DNA of 64,000 nt from Echinometra lucunter (Eukaryota > Echinodermata > Echinoidea > Camarodonta > Echinometridae). Location of the stretch: positions 9,492,962 through 9,556,961 of the forward strand of contig CM057153.1 of assembly GCA_029962745.1 (NCBI GenBank), read 5' to 3'. Shown one piece after another: positions 11,307-22,561 of this stretch. Position 1 is the first letter of the stretch, and every line of letters begins with the position of its first letter. The notes beneath the pieces are model-generated. The model searched no databases and was not told the origin of the DNA. It was given only the letters and a program-made list of their open reading frames with translations. The position numbers and the translations under genes were made by a program.

Positions 11307-12560
11307 TTCTGGATTCATATAGCGCCTAATAATCTCCAAGGGAGTCTCTAAGCGCTTTACAGAAATATTATTACCCCGGTCATCGGATTCAGGCTTGCCC
11401 GCATACAATGTATGCACCTTCTCCACTCCCTAGGGAGCATTCCAGCCAGGCGCCTTTTGCAGGCGCTCACAATGCTATAAAACAAACCACAATGACTTTC
11501 GCATCCCACCGGGTACCCACTTAACACCTGGGTGGAGAGTGGCAAGTGTAGATGCATATCTTGCCAAAGGACATTAGTGCCGCGCCGGGATTTGAACTCG
11601 GACCACGAGATCTACAGTCCGGTGGCATATCCACTAGACCACGACACCTCTACTAAGATACTAACACAATTTATAGTTTATGATGTAGTTGCAAAAGATG
11701 ATCATCTTTATGGTTGCAAAATCATCATAAAGTTGCAATAATTATCATCGTCTAATTAAAATAGCTTATTAATTTTCCCTATACATTTAAACTTACGTTT
11801 AATGACGAGATGATTTAGGCAGCTTAGGCAGGTGCTCTTTCTAAGTCATGAACCGATCAAAGGCACTTCATGAAGTAAAAATGATGTTGATATGACAACG
11901 ATGGTTGCGCGAATTGAAAATCAATGGATCGTCAAATCTGAATACAGTGTAGGTTTGTTGTGTAGGTTTTGTAGTGCATGACGAACAGTATGATGTATCA
12001 AACTTAATTTCTACAAGTCAGCTAGCAAACTCATTTTCCCCAGATGCAATATCTCGCTGGAACAACCTCCCAAGCGAACCAGTCAACTTCCAAAAGCACT
12101 GATCAGAGGTAATACTACCACTCTCGTCAACCCTGAGTAACCCTTCCTGGTAGAGGACTTCAGTGACAGTGACTCTATGGTACAAGGTACAAAGTACAAG
12201 GTTCGGTTTAGTTGCAATCTATTGTAGGCCTGTCCACCTGAATATTTTCTGTTCATGCTCTGAGGGTCAAGGGCGCTGACGTCATAAGACACGTCAGGAG
12301 TGCGAAGGCCATAGACATACTAAATTGAAATTCTCTGACAAGCATAAACAAGATGACCATTAAATACATTTGAACTTTGGTAGACCGATTTCAGATTAAT
12401 AAGTTTTATGTTCTTTTTTGGCATAATAGAAGGTCACAAATTGCGGGGGACATGTGATGCTGCGGCATCCTCTCCAAATCGCCTTCGACCTTCTGGATTT
12501 CCGCCCTTGGTTGGGGGAGGTAAGAGAGCAGCCACATTCTGGACGTATTTATTTACATGT
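10985..12560 (+). repeat. Segmental duplication, copy C, next to the dehydrogenase start codon
   Basis: Same block order as copy B, begins 18 bases upstream of the dehydrogenase ATG, and therefore includes that gene's likely 5' UTR and promoter. The SINE 11226-11654 is an added insertion. The strongest match to B is 12360-12550. Confidence 0.82.
11226..11654 (-). mobile_element. tRNA-derived SINE with target-site duplication
   Basis: On the minus strand a tRNA-like head (11575-11648) has box A TGGTCTAGTGG, anticodon loop CTGTAGA (GTA, tyrosine-like) and box B GAGTTCAAATCC. The seven acceptor-stem positions still pair, allowing G-T. The anticodon stem has decayed, so this is not called as a tRNA gene. 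A body of about 270 bp follows, then GGCGCTATATGAATCC and an ATT-repeat tail (11226-11305). Flanking AAGATA at 11220-11225 and 11655-11660 is a 6-bp target duplication. The related segment near 4550 has the empty site. Confidence 0.82.
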
Positions 12561-13483
12561 ATAATCGTCTATTTGCCATTCCGCATCGGAAAAACAGTCA
12601 CCTTAATTCACATTTATAGTAAAAAACAGTCACTTTGATAGCCCTGAATAGCCAAATCTTTGAATTAAAAAAAAGCTGAAACAATAAAGAATTCCACAAT
12701 CTCAGTCTGTGTTGGTATAATGCATGTTTGATTTTAAAAGACATGTTTGAAGATTAAAATTGGCGTTTTTTTTTCTGGTAATTCCGTTGCCGAGGTGTTA
12801 TACCACAATATCATTAATGTAAGAATAAAATTGTTGGAATGAAAGAGCTCACATGAAAGAATGGGCTTATTTACAGAGTATTAAATGGTGAAGATGGAGG
12901 CAGAGTACAAAAGAGGCACAGAAAGTCTAAAAATGTTGGTAACGGAATGACATCCTTGTCGTGGAATTGCCCATTTGTGTTTTCTGTAAAACCACTGTCA
13001 TTTACCCCGCGTAGAAGGCGCAAACGAAGTTTATGAGAATTATTTGATTTTCCTTGAATTCAGCAAATTTCTGTCGAGAACAATGAATCAACTCTGATAA
13101 TGGGTCAACGCGCCAACTCCTTTATGTAAAAACAGACGAACAAACGAATACACACCCTCCTACACCCACACACACACCCAACACACACACCCACACACCC
13201 ATACCCTCACAATAAAAACCCCAGTAAGAGTAAATCAAACGATGAACAGCTCTGAGGTGGTCAAGAACACAAACACAGCAATTATAACTAGTTTACATGA
13301 ATTTGTTTTATTTTGTTTCGACATTCATATAGATTTTAAGACGCAACCTCGATACTGTGTTTCACATGTATGTTTTAATATTTTCATTATTTCTTAATAC
13401 TTATAGTGATGCAATATCTATATACTTCTAGCACATTGATTCACGCTGTATATTAATATAGTCGCTATATTGTGATTAATTAT
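12561..13483. other. No gene seen
   Basis: AT-rich with a CACACCC tract at 13150-13205. Nothing coding or repeated was recognised. Confidence 0.65.
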
Positions 13484-13866
13484 TATGCACTAAGAAAAAA
13501 AGTTCAATTTTGCACCCTTAATGCAACACTGGCAACATCTTTTTGGGTGCAATCTTGCACCCTACATGAAAAAGGTGCAAAGATGCGCCCTTGTGTGATT
13601 GTTTGCACCCGGAAATGCCCGTCTGCACCCCTAAAGGTGCAGCTTTGCACTTTTAAGGGTGCAAAAAATTTTGCATTCAAAAGGGTGCAGATTTGCACCT
13701 TCCCTAAAGGGTACAACTCTGCACCTTTAAGGGTGCAAAATGTAGCTCACTGCACCTTTAAAGGGACAAAATGATTCTTCGGGTGCAAAGTTGTACCAAT
13801 AAAGGAGCTCCCAGTGTTGCATTTGAAGGGTGCAAAATTGAACCTTTTTTTTTTTCTTAGTGTGTA
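13484..13866 (+). mobile_element. GGTGCA-palindrome foldback element, copy 1
   Basis: Ends TATGCACTAAGAAAAA and TTTTTCTTAGTGTGTA are inverted, followed inward by inverted GTTCAATTTTGCACCC. The interior is a series of GGTGCA and TGCACC hexamers, mostly paired as AAGGTGCAxxxTTGCACCTT. No coding frame. Copy 2 is at 39306-39676 in the same orientation. Confidence 0.82.
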
Positions 13867-14209
13867 TCAACTTATGTGATAGAGATCATAAACATTAATT
13901 AAGACATTCTAATAAAAATCTGTCATCTGAAAACCTATACAATGAAATGGATTGGAAACTCCACAATCCTAGTTTTTAGACTGAACTGACATGCATTACA
14001 ATAAAAATTGATATTCACATTCATTTCCACTCTGAAACAATAACAATGTGCTAATAATGCACATAAATGCAGTAATATATAACAAAGAATGAGGTGAACA
14101 TCGGAAAATGAAGCTTGTGTTTGGGACGAAGACATGATGACAATCATAAAAAGCATTTTGAGATAAGGGCATCGTCATAAACATTATTTAGCATTATCAG
14201 ACGACCAAA

Positions 14210-14468
14210 TTGGGATGAGATAGATTGCAAAGAAAGATAAAGTGTGGCACTTGCATCAATAAATTTAAATGTTTAAGAGTAACATGAAAACAGAATTACC
14301 GTAATTTCGTTAAAAAAGTAAAGCAGGATGAAGACTTGGGATGAGATAGATTGCAAAGGAAGATAAAGTGTGGCACTTGCATCACTGAATTTAAGTGTTT
14401 AAGAGTAACATAATAATAAAATTACCGTAACTTCGCTAAAAAAAAAGTAAAGCAGGATGAAGACTTGG
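14210..14468 (+). repeat. 126-bp tandem duplication (two units)
   Basis: TTGGGATGAGATAGATTGCA begins at 14210 and again at 14336. Both units end in AAAGCAGGATGAAGACTTGG. A few substitutions separate them. Confidence 0.92.
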
Positions 14469-14676
14469 TTGGACTTAAAAAACCCTACTATGTACTTAGC
14501 AAATAATTACCTACTCGGCAGCGTATCAATTTCTGTCCCAGTATTTTAAGAGAGAATGGGCTAGTACTTAGCTAAAATATTTACGCATAGTTAAAACTCG
14601 AATATATAACTGAACATGTCAATGAAATTCATCATGAATGATTAAGTAACATATACTTTTAAAAAATGGTGCTGAT

Positions 14677-14850
14677 TAGAACCTTTCCTTGTCCCACATA
14701 TGGAACCTTTAAAGATTCTTCATAGAACCATTAAAGGTTTTCTAAAGTTCTAAATGGGTCCTTAAAACCGTTATTGGTTGTAAAAGGAACCTTTAGGGGT
14801 TCTTGGAAATATAAAGAACCCTCTATAGAACCCCTTTTCTGTAGGGTTTT
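14677..14850. repeat. GGAACCTTT-rich repeat
   Basis: AGAACCTTT, GGAACCTTTAAAG, AAAGGTTTTCTA, AAAGGAACCTTTAGG, AAAGAACCCTC and AGAACCCCTTTTCTGTAGGG form a run of short, partly inverted motifs. Boundaries unclear. Confidence 0.5.
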
Positions 14851-14965
14851 AATTACCGAACTGGCACATTTTTCTAAGAGTGTACAGTCAGAATACTGGA
14901 ATAAAATATTTTGCTCTAAAGTATAATACGGTACACCAGAATAACAAATATGAATCTGTGCACAG

Positions 14966-15350
14966 GTAGGCATGATGGCTCGGTGGTAAAGCGGCGGTTT
15001 TATGGGCGACAATCGGTCAGGCAATTTGTGTGTGTGTATGCACCCTCCCCCGATTTTATGCTGACGACGTTTTTTGTTTGCTGTCTGGAAATTTTTGGTG
15101 TATGCCTCTCAAACTTCATGTCTCCCCGAAAATGTTAAGGTTATGACCTTTTTTTCTTTTGCTTGTCAGCATTTTTTTTTTGTTGTCAGTGCCCCCCCCC
15201 CCCCAATATGAAAGGGGTTGACGCTCCTGAATGGTTTCGTAACAAAGTCGATATTTACCTGGGCTCGAAACCACGTCGATGAGCCAGCCCCATAAAGTCA
15301 ATCCAATACCCCAAGACACGAATCCTCATTACCAACTCCCTCGGATACAT
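14966..15350 (+). repeat. Composite of SINE pieces
   Basis: Head-like GATGGCTCGGTGGTAAAGC (14972-14990) and a body piece (15260-15350: CTGGGCTCGAAACCACGTCG, then AATCCTCATTACCAACTCCC) match parts of the SINE at 34649-35280. A low-complexity block with runs of T and C lies between. Confidence 0.5.
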
Positions 15351-16080
15351 TTTAACGGGGTGTTTTTTTCCAGCACTCACTTCAAATTTAGCATAAAAAT
15401 AAAAATTTTCCTCTCTAAGAATGAATGAATTGTCACTTTTTACAAGATGGATATTAGATTTCCATATCTAGCATAGCACTGGTAACGACTATCAAAAAGT
15501 CTTGACCAAACATAGAATAGTTGATCTACTCGTTTATGGTGATGGAAAGGTAAGCCACTTTCTCATGTTACACGTTCTGTTTTAATATCTAGTCTCCGAC
15601 TAAAGTGATGGGAGGAAAATTGATTTTTATATTTAAAAAAAAAATGTAAAATCATCAAGAAATGCATTTCAAAGTTACTAATTATTGAACTATCCACTCG
15701 CCAAGTGAGCAAAGTTGTTCGACAACTTGGCTGAAGTGGTGCAGCAGAAGTTACTTAGCGTTGGTCTGCACACGCCAGTGTCGGTATACTATGTGGGACG
15801 CTTTGCAGATTCGATTCCTACAAGAATGGACAGTAGTAGGTTTGGTGGTGTAGGGCTTGGGCAGAGGAATGAGATAAAATGGCTTCATTGAGGATCACGT
15901 CAAAGCTTCCAGATCTGGATACTGCCGCATCATACTAGAGCTAAACACTATGTTGATAGACAATAGTAGGGAACCCTGTTACGGCTGGCATTCAGCTGAG
16001 TTTGACCTTTTATTTTGTTGGTGTTTTGGTGGACGGAAGTTGACGTACTTCTATCTTTTGTCCGGCAGAATGTGATGCAG
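15351..16080. other. No gene seen
   Basis: Only short frames. This would be 3' flank of the minus-strand gene ending at 16329. Confidence 0.6.
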
Positions 16081-16455
16081 GTTTGTAAATAACTAGTTGA
16101 CCCGAAATCCGTTATGGTGAAACCTGGTTAATCACATTGCAAGCATGAGATCAGGCGCATGGACTTCTGAAGGGTAACGTAATTGCAATCTCCCCAATTA
16201 CATGCCAAAGTACGCAGTGAGCTATATCGGTGCAATACGAAAGCACGTGACTTAGTCACTGACAGGACGCGATCTTATCCTGATGCCTTCCATTAAATCA
16301 GAACATCCCGAAAAGTTGATTCAGTTTTTCATTTTGATCCGAAGCCCGTTACAGCACCATCAGGCAAGCAAGAGATCAGGGGTGTGGGCTTCTGATGTGT
16401 AGCACCAGGTCGCTGGAATCTTCTTTCTGGACATCGTCCCGATGGTGGACGAATC
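16081..16455. repeat. Dispersed repeat (two tandem-related copies) at the 3' end of the unrecognised gene
   Basis: CGAAACC/GCATGAGA/GGTAAC and CTTTCTGGACATCGTCCCGA blocks match 8130-8300. One copy spans about 16256-16455 and a partial one 16100-16200. The first includes the stop codon and about 40 C-terminal codons of the gene on the minus strand. Confidence 0.75.
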
Positions 16456-19101
16456 GTTGGTGTGCTGACACACCGATTCAACTCGGCTGGAAGATCATAG
16501 TCAATCATCGGCAAGTACCCCAGATCCTCTGTCGCTGATACATGACGTCCTTGAAAGATGAAACAACCAGTTGGATCAGATCCCTTCAGGGTGCACTTGT
16601 TTAAGTCGGCAGTATTCCAGTTCTTGCTGACAGCAAGTCTGCTGTCACTGCTGTACTTGAAATAATTGTCCCAGTGTCTTTCTTTTTGGGAATATCCGGG
16701 GCATACATTCTTCTTGTCGCAGTGAAGGACATTACTGTATTTGCTGCTCACGGTTTTGACGTTGCTTAGCTGGTTCCGTATGGGTAGGTTCAAAACGGAT
16801 TTCTGTTGATCAGATGACCGGCTCAATGTCACGCTTGGAATCATGGAAGAATTTGGCCCTTCATGACATTGATTTGCGAATTCTTGAACAGGTAATTTTG
16901 AAGAACCCCACGCATATTTCATGTGTGATTTCGGGACGAATTGCTTTATATATGGAGTACTATCAGGATGTGAACGAACGTTAGAAGTTTTTTTGATATC
17001 AATTTGTGGAAGAACGAGAGGCTCGTTGCTAGCGGTCAATAGTGATGCTCTCGGTGACCCTGTTTCTCGTGGATTTTTCGGGTGGAGGTACAGCTCGGAT
17101 TCTGAAGAGAAGCGCCTCCGAAAATTCTCTGCAGATTGACTTGGCGACAGCTGATCGTCTTTGGGCGGAAGATGGCAGGAAGCACGAGAGGGCCAAGAAA
17201 CTGCACTGGATGATATCCTGTTTGGTGTCATTTGGAAGCTTTTCGCTACAACACGACACCATGGAGCTTACATTCGTGAGTAAGTCGTTGATGGGGATGT
17301 TGTCCGGTGTCTCCTCATTTGATGCTTCACTTTCGGATTCCGATGAAATGAACTCTTCGGTCACTGTCTGAGATATTCCCAGACTGGTGTAGTAGCATTC
17401 TTGGAGCCATGTACAGTCGGACACATATGATGGAGCGTCGTTTCCAGCATGTTAAATATTAATGGTGTGACATTGATTGTTGGGCGGGTACTGATTAAAA
17501 CAGGTATTCTTAAATCCTCCACTCATACCAGAAGTCAGTTCATCATTCATGGGTCCCATGCCTAATCTTAAACCTTTCTTGTCCTTTTGTTGATCACGGG
17601 TTGATATGGGAACACGCTTATGATTGTTCCTTCTCTCATGTCCATGCTGAATATATGTGGATGTTGTGTCGAATGTTGTCCATCTTTGTATTCGGAGTTC
17701 ACTCTATAAGAAACGGATTAATAAAATCATGAAAACGATTATGAAACGTTGACAAGGGTGATATATAGATTTTTCTCTCCTGACATAAAAGTTAAAAATT
17801 AAAATGATTACATTCAAAGACTTACGGTGACCTCAAGTTCATTATGACAGTCTTTTGTCGCCAAAGTTATATGATTTAACATTGTACCAAAACAATAAGG
17901 ATTTCTAAAATATGCCTTGTCTAAAGTCGTTCTATACATATGCAGACGATGAGCTTTGTTTCAAGTAAGAGCTTATAAAGCTGAAGCTAAAGCATCAGTG
18001 ATACATTTATAAATAGTGTAAACAGGCACTAATGGAAAAAATTTGATTGGTGTGGATGGAGTCTGCTGCTCACTTGACGGAAGGCTCACGAGATCGAAAA
18101 TTAAAAAAGTACCACGAGACCGAAAGCACGCGAGACCGAAGGCCCATGAGAACGCATGTACAAACCTAACCGAATTTGAATAAGATTCCCCTCCCCTCAG
18201 ATTTGTTTCCTTTCTCTGCATTCCTCCATGTAAATTTACGCCTGTGCCCCCACCCTTCCCCACTGGAAAACGTTGCGTGAATATTCAAACATTCATTTTT
18301 GTTCTAATGAAAAATTAGTAGATGAGCGACCCCTAAAACTCAAACATAAGCAGGTATTAGCAACTCATTTTCTTCTCATGTTTATATCATCGCAAATTAC
18401 TTACATACCAACCAGAGGAGTGCAAAGGGGATAGTTTCAACGAAAGCTTCGACCCCCACACAAAAGTGATACAGACCGCATCATAAAAAAGGTGAACATT
18501 TGAATTCTTTCCCAGAAATTATATAAACAGTATAGGTTGGAAAGCAGGATGAGCCAAGAATAGCAAGTGCGTATACATGGGTTTGAGCATGCAGGTGAAA
18601 CTTATTCGACTAAACTCTCATTTCAATATTTTGGCCCTTTTCAAATATGACATGACTGTTTGAAACTCAGGGAGATTGGAATCGTTCACTGTCGTGTACT
18701 GAATGCACTTGCGAATTTGCGGTGAGCCGTATGAATACGAATAGTGTACAATGATTCAATAAAGAATGATAAGCTTGAACACACATCTATTCATGTCTAT
18801 TTACAGGGGCGGGCTGGCAATGGGGACTTTAGGGAGTTTACTTCACGGGCGGCGCGTTATTTTGGTTTGTGGGCCGGTCGATTAGTGGTCCTAACCCTTG
18901 GGTCACATCATATTTCCTAAACCGATATTCCGTCCTATTACGCCCCTATCTGGTTGATCTACTGAAAATAACATAAAAGCTATAACGACGTTGTTCCCTT
19001 ACCTGATAATTGATGACCAAACTGGGATAAATATCCTGCTTGGACTTTATAGCACAATGGGCTGCTCGGAACGTCAGTAACTGTTCTTTCTTCGGCGTCA
19101 T
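16329..19101 (-). CDS. Unrecognised gene, inferred 4-exon model (407 aa)
   Basis: I do not recognise this protein. Exon 1 is 19003-19101 (ATG at 19101, in-frame TGA just upstream, donor CAG/gtaagg). A second exon starts at 17703 after ttcttatag, in phase 0. Read straight through, this frame meets TAA at 17452-17454, yet a coding-looking acidic stretch continues beyond it (FISSESESEASNEETP). The frame then changes to a long frame open to 16329. Two short introns repair this: 17400-17528 (donor GTATGAGT, weak acceptor) and 17151-17271 (donor GTAAGC, pyrimidine-rich acceptor). The exons would be 19003-19101, 17529-17703, 17272-17399 and 16329-17150, 1224 nt. The product is hydrophilic, Ser/Pro/Lys-rich, with no signal peptide, membrane segment or known domain. 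About the last 40 residues come from a dispersed repeat shared with the dehydrogenase 3' end. The alternative is a pseudogene with one stop and one frameshift. Confidence 0.5.
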
Positions 19102-20985
19102 AGATTCATCTGAAGATCAAGTTTTTAGAAAGTGCCAGAAAAATTCAGGAATACCCCTAACAAGCTACGTCAAGAAACTGATATACTGCGTCATGATGAT
19201 CGAGATACTACAGTCAAAGTAGAAGAAGAGAAACATTAGCCAGCGTGACAGGGAGTGTCCACGAATCCATAGAAAAAAGGTCTGTGTATTAACAACTCGT
19301 GGAGCATCGTGATTGTGAGGAGAGACATTATTAGAAAAACAAATTCAGACACTCTTGACCTCTAGGAAGAACAGAGCCATTTGAATAATGGCTCGAATAG
19401 AGCTTCCAGCCATTATATAAATATGTTCATTTTCATTTGTGTATGATACATTGATTTGCATGTATTTATGTTTGTATTGCTCTTTATATGGAAAATAAAC
19501 CAACCAACCACCAATTGAATAAAGTAACGAAATGATTGTGAATTCAATTTTTGATTCCTTTTGACAAAATAAAAATGCTTTGAGAATGGAGATCAGAACA
19601 ATGTCATTCAACATCACTTTATGAATCAAACATGCACAGCAAAGGAGACATTATTATATTATCATTATTATTATTTGGTTTGGCGTCACCTGTGCCTGGG
19701 AGGCGAAAAGCGAATTGAATCACTGTAACCTCGGGTCTCTCCTCCCGATATCACTGATTTTTTCGAGGGGGGGGGGATGGCGTATACAAATATTCCCCCT
19801 CGTTTTAAGGAAAAATGATATTGTAATTAATCAGTTGGTGAAATTTTTCATTAAATGTCATAAACGACGGTCATACAGTGGAATTTTCATCTGAAATGCT
19901 CTTAACAACCAAAAAAGTGGTTATTTTTCGCTCGCTCGCAAAATCGCAAGAAATTTTGGCAAAAAAGTCGATCATCCCCCCACTCCTCAAAACGGATTTA
20001 CGCCGGTGTCTACGGTCTTCGAGCTTCGTTTTCCAAGGAACCTTTGAGATCAAACTGCCATTTGAATATTTCATTTATTAACAGAGTATTATTGTTCTTC
20101 AAAGTCTGCTCTCAGTTGAGCTCTTTCTAACATTTTATATAAAGCGAATATTCAAAAGGGGGGTAACGCCAAAAGTAAAATGATAATACACGTACTACCC
20201 AAGGAAAATGTTACTGTGAGCTAGATTATCGCTGTAGACATTTTAATAAGCCTTTTAGCAATGTCAAGTAAAGAAAACAGTGGCGGGCGATTTCATGAAA
20301 CGGAGTTGGCGGGGGGGGGGGCGGAAACACCGAAGATCACCGCCAAAATCTGTTCGAGAAGTGGATGGGGGATTGATCGTTATTATGCAAGGGAGCGAAG
20401 CGAGCGAGTTAAAAAAATAACAAAAAATTATAATAATTATAATGAAAGAAGCCTAATTTTTCCATCAAAATACACTGTAGGCCTACAAAATATTTAAATT
20501 TGGTCACCTGACTCAAACTAGAAAAAAATATTGAGCTTTAAAAATCGGGGGGGGGGGGGATGATCCTCCAGAAAAAAATCGAGGGGGGGGGGGGAGCAAA
20601 CGTCACCCCGCCCCCCATCACCGCCTATGAAAGAAAGTAATATAGGTCTGCTGATGAATAGACTTGGAAAGGCTTCATCTTCGACTCGATGCTGTACATG
20701 TATTCTTAAAAATGATTGAAAACGCGTGCTGGCAATGAACTAAATTTCAAATGTTCATCAATATCTACTTCTTACTATCCCAAATTTCTAGTTTAAAAAG
20801 TATCAAAATATACCAAACTAACGTGTTCTGTGTATAAAGTGTTTCTGTGCTAAAAGAGACATGCTTTCTGATCATGTGATGAAATGTATAAAAGTATAGA
20901 AATTAAGCATCCAAAGTGAGAAGAATGGAGTGACCCCCCCCCCCAAAAAAAAAAGTGCCCTAGAGGTGAGATAAATGCATTACTA
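19102..20985. other. No gene seen
   Basis: 5' flank of the unrecognised minus-strand gene. Several G runs of 9-12 bases (19767, 20311, 20549, 20584). No promoter motif is convincing. Confidence 0.6.
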
Positions 20986-20989
20986 AAGG

Positions 20990-21072
20990 GCACTAGCACA
21001 TCGACTTGGTTTCGAACCCGGGTCACCGGATTTGAGACGAGTGCTCTACCAGTATTGAGCTATATCACGCCT
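20990..21072 (-). repeat. tRNA-like SINE head fragment
   Basis: On the minus strand: TATAGCTCAATACTGGTAGA (box-A region), then GGTTCGAAACC as box B. The acceptor end is not clearly paired. Part of this block is repeated at 21325-21422. Confidence 0.55.
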
Positions 21073-21422
21073 CCTCAAACGCTGTCTTACTTTTACTTCC
21101 AGTAGGGCCTAGGTAATCTTCAGGTTATGTCTTTTGAGGGCTGATGAACCCTGTTCAATAACATATTTGCAGTATAATAACACGAGAATCCCAATATTAC
21201 TGTCAGCAGATATCGGGTTTTGTTTATTTTTTCTTCCTTTAGAAATAAGTTCAGATACTAGTAGCTATAACTGTGTTTATACAGAAGGGGTGGTAATCTA
21301 TAAACCAGTAATCATATCTCATGCTCTACCAGTATTGATCTATATCACGCCCTCCTAAACGCGGTCTTACTTTTACTTCGCTAGGGCCTACGTAATCTTC
21401 AGGTTATGTCTTTTTGAGGGTG
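21049..21422 (+). repeat. Direct repeat, about 96 bp, copies 276 bp apart
   Basis: CTACCAGTATTGAGCTATAT at 21049 recurs as CTACCAGTATTGATCTATAT near 21327. Both run on to AATCTTCAGGTTATGTC. The sequence between (21160-21320) is repeated at 24994-25135 (ATTACTGTCAGCAGATATCG). Confidence 0.85.
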
Positions 21423-21561
21423 AAACATGTATCAATGAAGTAGAGCCACCACCAAATTAGTTACAAAATCATACAACACACATGAAGGCGTTTGTCTATA
21501 TTGTATGACATCGTAATTGGAAACGTTGAAAAAAAAATTGTGTTATGATCTGATGTGACCA

Positions 21562-21660
21562 TCTTCTTCTTCTTCTTCTTCTTCTTCTTCTTCTTCTTCT
21601 TCTTCTTCTTCTTCTTCTCTTTTTCTTCTTCTTATTCTTCTTCATCTTCTTCCTCATCCT
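21562..21660 (+). repeat. TTC microsatellite
   Basis: TTC repeats with late interruptions. The Arg/Lys-rich frame on the other strand is an artefact. Confidence 0.95.
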
Positions 21661-21915
21661 TTTTTTCGTTACACTAAACTCCAAATCCTTTTTCTTCCAA
21701 TTTTTCCTCTCTTCCTTCTTTTATTTTGTTTTGTACATCGTATTGTGCCCACCACAAGCATTCGCTTCAGGGACCTTGCCCTTTTCCATGCATTGTTATG
21801 TAGTATTGTATCACTTTTTTGTCAAACTTCAATAAAGAAACAAAGTATAAAACATGATAAGAGTTGCACATTCAAAAAAATATAGCGGTAAGAGTAGTCC
21901 AGTACAGTATATAGT

Positions 21916-22134
21916 CCAGGGGGGTGTTTCACAAAGAGTTAAGTTTGACTTCGAGTCGTGCTTAAGCGCCACTGGGCTTTTGGTATTTAACGCGTAATCT
22001 CATTGATAGACTTCCAATAGTGCGCGTCCTCTGAGCATGATCTGACCAATGGGGTGATGCGTAATATAAAGCACGCAAGTAGGAATTTAAGTGCGACTTT
22101 AGTCAAACTTAAATCTTTGTGAAACACCCCCAGG
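21916..22134. mobile_element. Foldback MITE, GTGTTTCACAAAG terminus
   Basis: Inverted ends CCAGGGGGGTGTTTCACAAA and TTTGTGAAACACCCCCAGG, inner AGTTTGACTTxxAGTCG in reverse at the right. Its last 85 bases (22050-22134) recur at 22477-22561 with two differences. Confidence 0.83.
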
Positions 22135-22375
22135 TCCTAGCGCATTACTGCCAAGGCAGGACATTATGATATAAAGACATAGAAAAGAAAACAAATCCTG
22201 ATTATGATGTCATAGATCATGATTCGCGAGACAGATCTTACAGTAATTATCTACATTGTGATGCATTTTACATTTTTGTTTAGATAACCTATATAATGTC
22301 AACAAATATTATTATCATTATTAATCATCATTATCATCATCATCATTATTATAATTATTATTATTATTTTTATTA

Positions 22376-22427
<52 letters not shown>

Positions 22428-22476
22428 CATTATCAATATCTTTATCATGATTATTCACTTATTCATTTATTAAAAG

Positions 22477-22561
22477 TGGGGTGATGCGTAATATAAAGCA
22501 CGCAAGTACGAATTTAAGTGTGACTTTAGTCAAACTTAAATCTTTGTGAAACACCCCCAGG
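22477..22561 (+). repeat. Half copy of the neighbouring MITE
   Basis: Matches 22050-22134 at 83 of 85 positions by eye. The intervening 342 bases are dominated by an ATT/ATC microsatellite (22306-22460). The LINE remnant begins directly after it. Confidence 0.85.

Noticed and set aside
11575..11648. Possible functional tRNA-Tyr gene on the minus strand
   Set aside because: The anticodon stem is mismatched and the sequence continues into a SINE body with tail and target duplication.
13484..13866. CRISPR-like array because of regular short repeats
   Set aside because: Repeats are 6-base palindromic words with irregular spacing in a eukaryotic foldback element.
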